The notes beneath the pieces are model-generated. The model searched no databases, had not been told where the DNA came from, and worked only from the letters and a program-made list of their open reading frames with translations. A stretch of DNA of 24,861 nucleotides from Elusimicrobiota bacterium (GTDB taxonomy: Bacteria > Elusimicrobiota > Elusimicrobia > Elusimicrobiales > UBA9959), in assembly GCA_003450815.1 (NCBI GenBank), contig DMES01000051.1:1-24861 (forward strand). The letters are read 5' to 3'. Below, one piece after another: positions 8,161-15,936 of this stretch (positions are counted from its first letter, which is position 1; each line of letters starts with the position of its first letter). The position numbers were made by a program, and so were the translations under genes.

Positions 8161-9132
8161 TTAAAACTCATAAGAAACTGAGACAGGCAGGCGCGAATCA
8201 AGATCTTTTGACGTTTCACAGCCGAAACCGAAATTCCATTTATCTTTCCTGATGCTTAAACCGAAGGTTAAACCTTCCTCAGACCGGTCCATAAGATAGC
8301 CGACCCTGAAACTCAAAAACATAGAATACGGCATTTTCATATTCAACTCAAGGCCCGACTGATAATATCCCTTTTCATTCACAACCCGGCTCCAGTCTGA
8401 AGTCAGAACTAATTCGCTGTAAGAGACATCGGCTGAACTGTCCATCAAATTTGGGGGTTTAAGCTCCACTTTATAGGCAATTCCGACCCGGGTCGTTTTA
8501 GGCGCGGGGTCGCTTGTTTCCACAAATTTAACGGCATCGCCATTATTCAAAACCGCCGCTCCGAAACTAAAGCCTTTTGACATTGAGTAGAGCAGGCCAA
8601 AATCATAATGCCGGAGCGAAACCGACGCGGTTTCGGCCAGGTTAATGCCGGTAAATTTTAAAGTACCGCCTATTGCCAGGTTCTTCAGCGGTTTAAACGC
8701 GGCCGAAATCATTCCGACCTTGTCCAGTTCCGCGGTCACCGAACCGCTGGTGCCGTCTGAAAGGTCAAGGTTCATCTTTCCGGAATCATAATACAACAGA
8801 GCCGGAGTCAGGACAAAATTTTTTAATTTTATAGGAGCGGCGGCAAAACCATAGCGCCCTCCGCCAAAACCGTTCATATACGACATATAAGCGCCGGTTC
8901 CGGACACAAAGCCAAGCCCGGCCGGATTATACATAACACTTTCAGCGTCACCCGGCACCGCCGCAAATGCCCGTCCCATGCCTGAAGACCGCGTCCCTAT
9001 GGGACGGTTAAGTATCGCCGCGCCTGTAAGGCCAGATTCCGCGCGCGCGCGGCCGATGCTGAACATGAAAGCGGCAGCAAATAAAAAAAATAAAATGTAA
9101 AAATTTTTGCGGCAAGAATTTTTAATTCTCAT
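8161..9132 (-). CDS. PorV/UPF0164-type outer-membrane beta-barrel protein
   Basis: A 323-residue exported protein. A signal peptide covers about residues 1-31 (basic start, hydrophobic core FYILFFLFAAAFMFSI, cleavage near ARA-ES). It is followed by the family signature RSSGMGRAFAAVPGDAESVMYNPAGL (from about residue 48) and alternating beta-strands to a terminal Phe (SVSYEF), as expected for an outer-membrane barrel related to PorV and FadL. In the type IX system PorV carries cargo to the cell surface, but this broad family also has members of unknown role. It overlaps the peptidase stop codon as ATGA. Codons 3-12 are formed by a copy of the palindromic repeat, which therefore encodes the n-region of the signal peptide. 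No Shine-Dalgarno is evident, so translation probably depends on coupling. Confidence 0.8.
   Translation of the reverse strand: MRIKNSCRKNFYILFFLFAAAFMFSIGRARAESGLTGAAILNRPIGTRSSGMGRAFAAVPGDAESVMYNPAGLGFVSGTGAYMSYMNGFGGGRYGFAAAPIKLKNFVLTPALLYYDSGKMNLDLSDGTSGSVTAELDKVGMISAAFKPLKNLAIGGTLKFTGINLAETASVSLRHYDFGLLYSMSKGFSFGAAVLNNGDAVKFVETSDPAPKTTRVGIAYKVELKPPNLMDSSADVSYSELVLTSDWSRVVNEKGYYQSGLELNMKMPYSMFLSFRVGYLMDRSEEGLTFGLSIRKDKWNFGFGCETSKDLDSRLPVSVSYEF
9098..9124. repeat. TAAAAATTTTTGC palindrome, copy 3 (inside a coding region)
   Basis: TAAAAATTTTTGC (9098-9110) faces GGCAAGAATTTTTA (9111-9124); one A-to-G change breaks perfect symmetry. The copy lies within codons 3-12 of the PorV-like gene and encodes the residues around IKNSCRKNFY of its signal peptide. 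Confidence 0.8.
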
Positions 9133-10835
9133 TTTATAAGCACCACTTTTTCAGTTCTATCCGTACTGGGCCCTTTGACATGAACAAAGTAAAGACCGCT
9201 CGCCATTACCTTCCCATTGTCATTCTTGCCATCCCATGAATAGATGATGGGACCGACGCTTTGCGGCCCGCTATAAATAGTCCTCACCAAATCGCCGTTC
9301 ATGGTATAAACCTTGACAGTTACATCACCGCCGGTGAAAATAGTCACGGTTATTTTGCATGGCACAGCGGGGTTTTTCAAAGGCCTGAAGAGATTGTCTT
9401 TCAGCGCCACCGTGCCCTCAGGAGGCCGGGTGGCGACATAAGCTTTTAGAGTGACATCTGTGGGAGTCCCATTAGGAAGCCCGGTCAGGACAACCCAGGA
9501 TGAGCCGTCGTTACTGATATAACTATTACCCGACGCGGAAGCCCCGCTGGAGTAGCCTGTAAATTGCGCTTCTACAGGAATAGGGGAAATATAGCTCGCG
9601 TTTGTGACTTTGATTACCACCGAAAACAGCTGGCCGGCCGTGACAGACCGGTAGCCGATAGGGACGGTATGGAAGCCTGGCGAATCAAAAGAGCCGCTGT
9701 ACGAATAAGCCAGCATGCCGCTGGCGGGCTGTCCAGCGGTTACCCCGGTATAGACATAGGCTGTGTAGTTGGTAGCGTCGTCGTTGGTGTAAAAGCCGAC
9801 CGCGCTGATATTTTCACTCGCCGCGGCTGTGAAAATATTAGCGTACCAGGCGGTGGTAGTGTCATAGCCAAAATCACCTACCCACCCGAGTGTGTCATAA
9901 CTATACACCCTCGTATAGTTAGTAACCGGCTCACCCGTGAAAGCGGTGACATAATCATCGCGCCCGAACACGCCGTCATAGTAGGAAACATAAAAATACC
10001 CGCTATCGCCCCAGCTTGTGCCCCACGAGTTCTTGCAAAGAAAGGCTCCGTTTCCAGCCGGTGTGGTGAAAAAATTTTCTTTGGCATAATTATCATCCCA
10101 GCCTATTATGGAAACCTCATGGTTGCTGCTATAATTAGTGGCGGAAATGTTGGCGTAATAGGAATGTGTGGTCGGGTTATAATAGGCGTCGGAATAATAG
10201 AACGCGACCGCCAGAGCGCCGTAAGTTCTGAGGGCGTCCTTAATGCGGTCGTTATCGGTGGCGCTGGCGCGAGCGGTGAGAAACACTATATCCTGCACAT
10301 GTTTGGCCACATCAGAACTGATTTCAAAAAGCGGGCCGCTCCAGCGCGTCATGTAGGCGGCGGACATATAGTCGTTCCCGCCGTTGCAGGAGCCGTAATC
10401 AAAACCGCTGTTGGCGTTCAGGTCCGCCTCAGACAGATCCAGCGTCTCACCGGGACTGAAATATGACTCAAGCGAACTTAGCGCGCCAAACGCCCAGCAA
10501 TCGCCGCAGGAGCCCTGATCTTTCACCGATGTTACTTTACTGTGATCACGCAAGTCATAGGAAACCGGATACGAACTTTTTACACCGCTTTTCAATCCAG
10601 CCGCTGAGGGGGAACCGGTGAGCGCGATTCTTGGGGACGGAATTCTGCCCAGCCAGTGTCCGGACGGGGTTTTGAGCGCGGTTTGGGCGCCATAAGATTT
10701 CCTGGCTTCAAGATATTTGACGAATTTAGGATTCAAAGGAGCCAGCCGAGGTTTTACCTCCTGCGCATAAACCGCCGGCATAAGCGCCGCCGCGGTAAAG
10801 ACTGAGATTAAAAATCCTGTAAAAGTCCTCGTCAT
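9129..10835 (-). CDS. Secreted papain-like (C1) cysteine peptidase with C-terminal FlgD/Ig-type domain
   Basis: Exported 568-residue protease. A signal peptide (about 1-24, cleavage after VYA) is followed by a short pro-region and a C1 domain (about 88-300). The active-site residues are present: Gln107 and Cys113 in KDQGSCGDCWAF, His239 in NHEVSIIGW, and Asn269 in KNSWGTSWG. Residues about 310-460 form a beta-rich region of the kind that follows bacterial C1 domains (lectin-like). The last 90 residues resemble a FlgD-type Ig fold ending in WDGKNDNGKVMASGLYFVHV, a pattern also seen in C-terminal sorting or anchoring domains. The PorV-like gene follows with an ATGA overlap, which suggests that peptidase and barrel work together in surface export; this is inferred. 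A TATATAAT box lies 13-20 bases before the start but no convincing -35 was found. Confidence 0.88.
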   Translation of the reverse strand: MTRTFTGFLISVFTAAALMPAVYAQEVKPRLAPLNPKFVKYLEARKSYGAQTALKTPSGHWLGRIPSPRIALTGSPSAAGLKSGVKSSYPVSYDLRDHSKVTSVKDQGSCGDCWAFGALSSLESYFSPGETLDLSEADLNANSGFDYGSCNGGNDYMSAAYMTRWSGPLFEISSDVAKHVQDIVFLTARASATDNDRIKDALRTYGALAVAFYYSDAYYNPTTHSYYANISATNYSSNHEVSIIGWDDNYAKENFFTTPAGNGAFLCKNSWGTSWGDSGYFYVSYYDGVFGRDDYVTAFTGEPVTNYTRVYSYDTLGWVGDFGYDTTTAWYANIFTAAASENISAVGFYTNDDATNYTAYVYTGVTAGQPASGMLAYSYSGSFDSPGFHTVPIGYRSVTAGQLFSVVIKVTNASYISPIPVEAQFTGYSSGASASGNSYISNDGSSWVVLTGLPNGTPTDVTLKAYVATRPPEGTVALKDNLFRPLKNPAVPCKITVTIFTGGDVTVKVYTMNGDLVRTIYSGPQSVGPIIYSWDGKNDNGKVMASGLYFVHVKGPSTDRTEKVVLIK

Positions 10836-10906
10836 GAGAGATAACCTATTATATATAATTCACCTCGCTCCCCGCTCTCACCTCATTACGTTCAAGAAAC
10901 TCCTTA

Positions 10907-10948
10907 CCCTATCCCCTATCCCCTATCCCCTATCCCCTATCCCCTATC
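10907..10948. repeat. Six tandem CCCTATC repeats (G-quadruplex-prone on the minus strand)
   Basis: Six perfect 7-bp units at 10907-10948 continue as a degenerate tail through 10960. The minus strand, which is the mRNA sense for the flanking genes, reads as repeated GGGGATA, able to form a G-quadruplex. It fills the gap between the purH stop and the peptidase gene. Related sequence, including CTCCTTA and a CCCTGT end, occurs at 19345-19386. Confidence 0.85.
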
Positions 10949-10963
10949 CCCTGTACCCTGTCC

Positions 10964-12463
10964 TTAATGTTTCAGATGCCTTACGCCGGTAAAAGCAAGA
11001 ACCGCATTCCTGTGGTCGCAGAGTTCGATACAGGCCGCATCTTCCGCCCAGCCGCCCGGCTCTATTACCGCGCTCACTCCGCAGGCAAATATCTCCTCAA
11101 GCGTTTTAAGCGGCAGAGAGGCGTCGGAGGCGGCGGCGAGGGGAGCTTCAGCCTTAAGTATGGGGTGCCTTTGTCCCGCTTTCATGGCCGCAAGGCGGGC
11201 GCAGTCGTAGGTGGAGCTTTGCCCCGCGCCTATGGCGACCGTGACCGAATCCGTGGCCAGCACAATAGCGTAGCTTTTGGCGAAAATGGCCGCGCGCCAT
11301 GCCAGGCGCAAAGCGCGAGCCTGCCCCGGAGAGGGAACGCGCTTTGAAACTATTCTGAATTCCGTGGACGGGGCGAAATTGTCCTTTTCCTCTATCAGGA
11401 GCCCGCCGGAAAGGGAAAAGATCTCCATCTCACCCGGCGCCGCAAGCGGCATGGCTAGTTTTACGGCCTTCAGGCTTTTTTTCGCGCGCAAAATTTTAAG
11501 CGCCTCTCCCGAATAACCGGTGGCGATAATAGTTTCTATGAAGCTTTCCGACAGCAACGCGGCCGTCTCGGAGTCAACCTCCCTGTTAAAAGCCGCCGTG
11601 CCGCCGAAAGCTCCAAGCCGGTCCGCGTTTAGAGCTGCTTTAAAGCACTCCTGCAGCTTAAGGCCGGCGGCGGCCCCGCAGGGGTTGGAATGCTTGGCCA
11701 CCACGCAGGCCGGCTCTTCAAAATAGGAAACCATTTCGAACGCGGTTTCCATGTCAAGATAATGATTAAGGTTGAAATCTCCGCCCTGAAGTATTTTAGC
11801 GGAATTTATCCCGGTAGGCCTTGCACCGCTTAAAGAGTAGAAAGCCGCCTTCTGGTGACGGTTCTCTCCGTAGGAGAGATCTTTAACTTTTTTAAGGCTC
11901 AACACGGTTTCTCCGCGCAGAAAATCTGTTTTTCCGGAGAGATAGCGCGCAAGCGTCCCGTCGTAATAGGCGCAATAGGCGTAGGCCTTGGCCGCCAGTT
12001 CTTTTTTCAACTCTGGAGAAAGTTCGCCCTCACGCTTTAAATTTTCAAGGACGGAAGCGTAATCGCCCGGGTCGCAAAGCACGCTTACAGTTTCAAATTC
12101 CCTGGCCGCGGCTCTCAAAACGGCGGAATTGGCCGTGTCAAGGTAGAGCGACATTTCTTCCGCGCAAAGGTCTTCCTGCTCGGTCAAGCGGGCAAGGGGA
12201 TAGAGGTCGCAGACTACAAGCGAGGGCGGCGGTACTTCCACGCCATTCTCCGCCAGGGCGCAGGCGCCTGAAAACAGCGCCTTAAGCACGGCGACAGGAA
12301 GCGGAGGGGAGAAGCGCGCCTCTTCGGCGTCAATATCCGCCTGCTTCAAAAATTTATGGGTTGAGCCTGAAGCGTAAATATCAAAGCCAAGCGCTTCAAG
12401 GCCGGCGGCAAATTCATCAAGGCCTGTTTTGTCGTAAACGCTTAAGTAGGCTGTTTTGTCCAT
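10964..12463 (-). CDS. purH: PurH-like AICAR transformylase with degenerate IMP cyclohydrolase domain
   Basis: PurH makes the last two steps of IMP synthesis: formylation of AICAR (C-terminal domain) and ring closure (N-terminal domain). In this 499-residue protein the transformylase half looks intact: YGENRHQKAAFYS (198-210), VVAKHSNPCGAA with Lys257/His258, AFGG and the GVRHLKH end. The N-terminal half keeps LSVYDKTG and a Gly-rich turn. However, the stretch matching GRVKTLHPKVHGG of E. coli PurH reads AVLKALFSGACAL, and the stretch matching IDIGGPTMVRSAAKN reads LDTANSAVLRAAARE, so most cyclohydrolase residues are gone. Either ring closure is done elsewhere or this domain is structural. 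It follows ligA by 37 bases that are largely filled by a palindrome, and no ribosome-binding site lies at normal distance. Confidence 0.85.
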   Translation of the reverse strand: MDKTAYLSVYDKTGLDEFAAGLEALGFDIYASGSTHKFLKQADIDAEEARFSPPLPVAVLKALFSGACALAENGVEVPPPSLVVCDLYPLARLTEQEDLCAEEMSLYLDTANSAVLRAAAREFETVSVLCDPGDYASVLENLKREGELSPELKKELAAKAYAYCAYYDGTLARYLSGKTDFLRGETVLSLKKVKDLSYGENRHQKAAFYSLSGARPTGINSAKILQGGDFNLNHYLDMETAFEMVSYFEEPACVVAKHSNPCGAAAGLKLQECFKAALNADRLGAFGGTAAFNREVDSETAALLSESFIETIIATGYSGEALKILRAKKSLKAVKLAMPLAAPGEMEIFSLSGGLLIEEKDNFAPSTEFRIVSKRVPSPGQARALRLAWRAAIFAKSYAIVLATDSVTVAIGAGQSSTYDCARLAAMKAGQRHPILKAEAPLAAASDASLPLKTLEEIFACGVSAVIEPGGWAEDAACIELCDHRNAVLAFTGVRHLKH

Positions 12464-12489
12464 AAAAATTTTTGCTGCAAAAATTTTTA
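12463..12489. repeat. TAAAAATTTTTGC palindrome, copy 4 (at the purH start codon)
   Basis: TAAAAATTTTTGC (12463-12475) and its exact reverse complement (12477-12489) are separated by one base. The first base of the purH ATG is the end of the stem. The nearest purine-rich sequence, CCGGAG just after the ligA stop, lies about 30 bases upstream of the ATG. Folding of the palindrome would bring the two close together. Confidence 0.85.
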
Positions 12490-12500
12490 ATCAACTCCGG

Positions 12501-14525
12501 TTATTCTGCTACAAGTTTAATAAATTCTTCTTCAGAAAGTATCGTCACGCCCAGTTTTTGGGCTTTGGAGTATTTGCTACCGGGATCTGCGCCGGCCACC
12601 ACATAGGAAGTCTTGGCGGAGACGCTGGAGGTTTCTTTACCGCCCAGTTCCCGCACCCGCGCCCCCGCCGCTTCCCGCGTCATAGACTTAAGCTCGCCGG
12701 TGAAAACAAAAGTTTTGCCTTCCAATTTGGAACCTTTAGCTTTCTCAGGCTCGACCATATTAACGCAGAGAGTTTTCAGTTCTTGCAGAAGTTCCTGTAC
12801 ATGTTTTTCGCTGAAAAAAACCGTCACAGACTTGGCTATTGTGGGTCCTATATCGCTTACGCGATTCAGGTCATCGAAACCCGTGCGCATAAGAGCATTT
12901 ATGTTATTGAAATGCTCCGCCAGAACCCTGGCATTCTTTTCACCAACGTGAGGTATTCCTAGAGCATAAATCAGGCGGGAAAGAGGCTGTTTTTTGCTCG
13001 CCTCAATCTGTGCCAGAAGATTTTCAGTTCCTTTGTCATTCAAAAGTTTGGGGCTCATGATACTAATAAGACTTTTCTTTTTGTCTTTGAGAAGGTAAAT
13101 ATCGGAAAATTTTGCTACAAGCTTTTTATCCACGAGCTTCTCCACCGTTTCCTCACCCAACCCCTCAATATCCATGGCATCCCTCGCGCCGAAATGGAGC
13201 AGCGCTCTTTTTATCTGGCAGGGGCAGGAGGGGTTGATGCAGCGGTAGGCCACTTCCTCTTCGTCTTTAAAAACATCCGCGGCGCATGAAGGGCATTTAG
13301 ACGGGGGCAGAATCTCTGTTTCCCTCCCGGTCCGCGCCCCAACAACAACTTTCACCACTTTTGGGATGACTTCCCCGGCTCTTTCTATTATTACCGTGTC
13401 GCCTGTTTTAAGGCCAAGTCTTTCTATCTCGTCGAAATTATGCAGCGTAGAGCTTGAAATCATCACCCCGGCACATTTAACCGGCTCAAGTTCCGCCACC
13501 GGGGTAATAACGCCGGTACGCCCCACCGAAAAGGCGATTTTTTTCACAGTGGTGGTGGCCTGCTGGGCCGGATATTTGAAAGCTATGGCCCAGCGCGGGC
13601 TTTTGGAGGTAAAGCCCAGCAATTTCTGGGAACTGTGCGAGTTGACCTTTACCACCAGCCCGTCTATTTCGTAGGGAAGAGTAAATCTTCTGGAAGCGTA
13701 TTCTTTGTAAAATCCCAGCACCTCAGAGACATCCTTGCAGGGTTTTTTAGAGATAAACGGCACGGGGAAACCGGCTTTTTTACAATACTCCAGATATTCC
13801 CAATGAGTCACGGGCGCGGCCATGCCTTCCAGATAGCCGTAAGAGTGCGCGAAAAAATTCAACTTTCTTCCGGCGGTCACTGAAGGGTCCTTCTGGCGTA
13901 AAGACCCCGCGGCGGCGTTCCTGGGATTTGCGAACGGTTCCTCTCCGGAGCTCAACTGTTCTTTCCGTATAGCCTCAAAATCCTTTTTGCTTATATAAAC
14001 CTCGCCGCGGGCCTCAAAAAAAGCCGGAGGGGCTTCGACGTTAAGTTTAAGAGGCACGGCGCGTATGGTACGCACATTCAAAGAAATATCCTCGCCCGTC
14101 TCACCGTCGCCCCGGGTGGAAGCGCGCACAAGCACGCCGCGTTCGTATTCTATGGAGCAGGAAAGCCCGTCTATTTTGGGTTCCACCACAAGTTCGTACG
14201 GTTCCCCCTTGAGACCGTTGCGGATGCGTTTGTCCCATTCCAGAAACTCAGCTTCGCTATAGCAGTTGTCCAGGGAAAGCATCGGGATCTTATGGGCCAC
14301 TGGGGCAAAAGCGAGGGAAGGCCTGCCGCCCACACGCTGGGTAGGAGAATCCCGTGTAACCAGGCTGGGATGCGCGGTTTCAAACGCCTTCAGGCGGTTC
14401 AACAAAACGTCATATTCACCGTCCGAAATTTCGGGATTATCAAGAACATAATAAAGGTATTCGTGGCGCCTGATTTCTTTTTTCAAGGCCTCTATTTCTT
14501 CCGGCACGGACCGCTGGCTTTTCAT
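12501..14525 (-). CDS. ligA: NAD+-dependent DNA ligase
   Basis: Seals nicks in duplex DNA during replication and repair using NAD+. The 674-residue protein has the normal LigA order: Ia domain with YYVLDNPEISDGEYD (25-39), nucleotidyltransferase domain with adenylated Lys117 in EPKIDGLS plus TRGDGETGED and FEARGEVY, and an OB domain with GVITPVAELEPV. A four-Cys zinc finger follows around residues 410-435 (CPSC...CINPSC), then helix-hairpin-helix repeats and a C-terminal BRCT domain (about 590-674). Nothing appears missing. The start codon overlaps the nusB stop (14522-14525), indicating coupling. Confidence 0.97.
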   Translation of the reverse strand: MKSQRSVPEEIEALKKEIRRHEYLYYVLDNPEISDGEYDVLLNRLKAFETAHPSLVTRDSPTQRVGGRPSLAFAPVAHKIPMLSLDNCYSEAEFLEWDKRIRNGLKGEPYELVVEPKIDGLSCSIEYERGVLVRASTRGDGETGEDISLNVRTIRAVPLKLNVEAPPAFFEARGEVYISKKDFEAIRKEQLSSGEEPFANPRNAAAGSLRQKDPSVTAGRKLNFFAHSYGYLEGMAAPVTHWEYLEYCKKAGFPVPFISKKPCKDVSEVLGFYKEYASRRFTLPYEIDGLVVKVNSHSSQKLLGFTSKSPRWAIAFKYPAQQATTTVKKIAFSVGRTGVITPVAELEPVKCAGVMISSSTLHNFDEIERLGLKTGDTVIIERAGEVIPKVVKVVVGARTGRETEILPPSKCPSCAADVFKDEEEVAYRCINPSCPCQIKRALLHFGARDAMDIEGLGEETVEKLVDKKLVAKFSDIYLLKDKKKSLISIMSPKLLNDKGTENLLAQIEASKKQPLSRLIYALGIPHVGEKNARVLAEHFNNINALMRTGFDDLNRVSDIGPTIAKSVTVFFSEKHVQELLQELKTLCVNMVEPEKAKGSKLEGKTFVFTGELKSMTREAAGARVRELGGKETSSVSAKTSYVVAGADPGSKYSKAQKLGVTILSEEEFIKLVAE

Positions 14526-14953
14526 TTTACGGGATTCTTGTTAAGCAGATTATTGTTCTTGGCCACGCTATCCAGCACGCCGTTAACGAATTTTCCTGAG
14601 TTTTCGGTGGAGTATTTTTTTGCCAGCTCTATGGCCTCGTCTATCACCACAGGCGCGGGCGCGTCGGCAAGCACCATCATTTCGCAAACCGCCATGCGCA
14701 GTATGGAACGGTCCGTGGAAGACATCCTGGCCAGGTCCCAGTTGGTGCTGGTGGAACGGATGATGGAATCTATTTTTTCAAGGTTGGCAATAGTGGCGGA
14801 AAAAAGCTCTTTATAAAAATCAAAGGTTTTTCCCTCGAGAGCAAAATCGGTCATCTGAAAACCGGCCAGTACGCTATCGGGGCTGTAAGCGCCAATGTCG
14901 GAGACATACAGGGACTGCAGACAGTTTTCTCTGGCAAGCCTTCGTTTGCTCAT
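14522..14953 (-). CDS. nusB: Transcription antitermination factor NusB
   Basis: All-helical 143-residue RNA-binding protein that works with NusE (S10) at boxA of rRNA operons. It begins SKRRLARENCLQSLY, matching the RR..AR...LQ.LY pattern of the family. It also contains MSSTDRSILRMAVCEMM and VVIDEAIELAKKYSTENSGKFVNGVLD, the most conserved NusB block. Length is typical. The gene is the first in the nusB-ligA-purH run, and the 62-base gap upstream is AT-rich with TATCAT/TATATC as possible -10 elements but no clear -35. Confidence 0.95.
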   Translation of the reverse strand: MSKRRLARENCLQSLYVSDIGAYSPDSVLAGFQMTDFALEGKTFDFYKELFSATIANLEKIDSIIRSTSTNWDLARMSSTDRSILRMAVCEMMVLADAPAPVVIDEAIELAKKYSTENSGKFVNGVLDSVAKNNNLLNKNPVK

Positions 14954-15015
14954 AATAAGTCAAAGACCTTACAGATATATGATACTAAATTTACGAAAGA
15001 GGCAGGGCGGGGGAA

Positions 15016-15819
15016 TCAGGGTTTCAGGTTCCTGCGCAGAGTGTCCATGTCCGCGCTGAAGGCGCTGTTCAGCTTCAGCGCCTTATAGATGGCATCGCCC
15101 AGCTTTTTCCCGGCTTCTATATCCAAAGGGAGGTGTACGCCGCCAATAACGCGGTTCAGCGCGGCCTGGTCTGCATAGGACATGAACTTGCCGGAGCCGG
15201 CCGGGACCAGTTCAGAAAGAATACGCCCGAAGACGCGGGCGGTAGTGGAGTGGCCGCTTGGATAGGCGTAGCCGCTCTCCCTGTCAAGGCAGGGAGTAAT
15301 GTGGGAATCGCGAAGGAAAGGCCGGGGGCGCTTGTAACGTTCCTTTTGGAGGCCTACTATGGAGCCGGCGTCAATTCTTACTTTCTGAAAGATATTTTCA
15401 ACTTCTACTGGTGCCGGGTTCCCGAACGGACTCACCTCACTAAAAAATTCATCGTAAGTAGCGTTTGCCTGGGCCCTCGCGGCCACACACTGTGCTTCGG
15501 TGCGCTCCACCTGCCAGCGCCTGACCACAGACAGGTCTTCATTATCCACCGCGGAACTGGCGGTTGGGGCCGGCGGCACCTGGGAGACATCCACCTGCCA
15601 GGGGTACAGGTAGTATACCTTGTCCGACGGCGTGTCAAAGATGCCGGCCGGGTACATTTTCTCCGACTGGGCGGCCGGAGGAACTTCTGCGGGCAGGCAC
15701 AGAAGCCCTGAAAAAGGGGCCAGGAAACCAAGCCCGTCAATGGTTGCCCCGGCAAAAAGCCGGGCCGGCATAGCTGCGGACATGGAGAACGATATCAGGA
15801 AAGCGGTAAAAGCAAACAT
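15016..15819 (-). CDS. Periplasmic class A non-specific acid phosphatase (PAP2 superfamily)
   Basis: Predicted exported phosphatase that removes phosphate from organic phosphomonoesters. The 267-residue protein has a signal-like N-terminus (about 1-24) and the complete PAP2 signature: Lys159-x6-Arg166-Pro167 in KERYKRPRP, PSGH at 187-190 with the catalytic His, and Arg223...His229...Asp233 in RVIGGVHLPLD. Together with the spacing and the YPSGHSTTARVFG context this is like PhoN/PhoC class A enzymes, not membrane-embedded lipid phosphatases, since no transmembrane helices follow. The usual SR before the last motif is NR. The gene is divergent from the small barrel gene at 15937. TATTAT lies upstream on the minus strand, but no clear -35 or Shine-Dalgarno sequence was seen. 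Confidence 0.85.
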   Translation of the reverse strand: MFAFTAFLISFSMSAAMPARLFAGATIDGLGFLAPFSGLLCLPAEVPPAAQSEKMYPAGIFDTPSDKVYYLYPWQVDVSQVPPAPTASSAVDNEDLSVVRRWQVERTEAQCVAARAQANATYDEFFSEVSPFGNPAPVEVENIFQKVRIDAGSIVGLQKERYKRPRPFLRDSHITPCLDRESGYAYPSGHSTTARVFGRILSELVPAGSGKFMSYADQAALNRVIGGVHLPLDIEAGKKLGDAIYKALKLNSAFSADMDTLRRNLKP

Positions 15820-15936
15820 GCCGTTGGAGAGTTTCGTATAATAAGATAGCGGGGGAATTCAGGCTGGTTCAGGATATATGGCTGTAATATTTTTCACCCA
15901 AGTAAATGAGTCCGGCTCCCGCCGTGAGTTTGGAAA

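Noticed and set aside
9145..9154. ACTTTTTCAG, resembling the dispersed ACTTTTTCAGTGCCCC repeat
   Set aside because: It lies in the last codons of the peptidase (TEKVVL), only 10 bases match, and the flanks do not. Chance is a sufficient explanation.
9564..10466. Plus-strand open frame of 300 codons opposite the C1 peptidase
   Set aside because: The minus strand carries an intact Cys/His/Asn peptidase; the plus-strand product has no recognisable feature and no ribosome-binding site.
10907..10948. CRISPR array
   Set aside because: The units are 7 bp and directly adjacent with no spacers. It is a simple tandem repeat.
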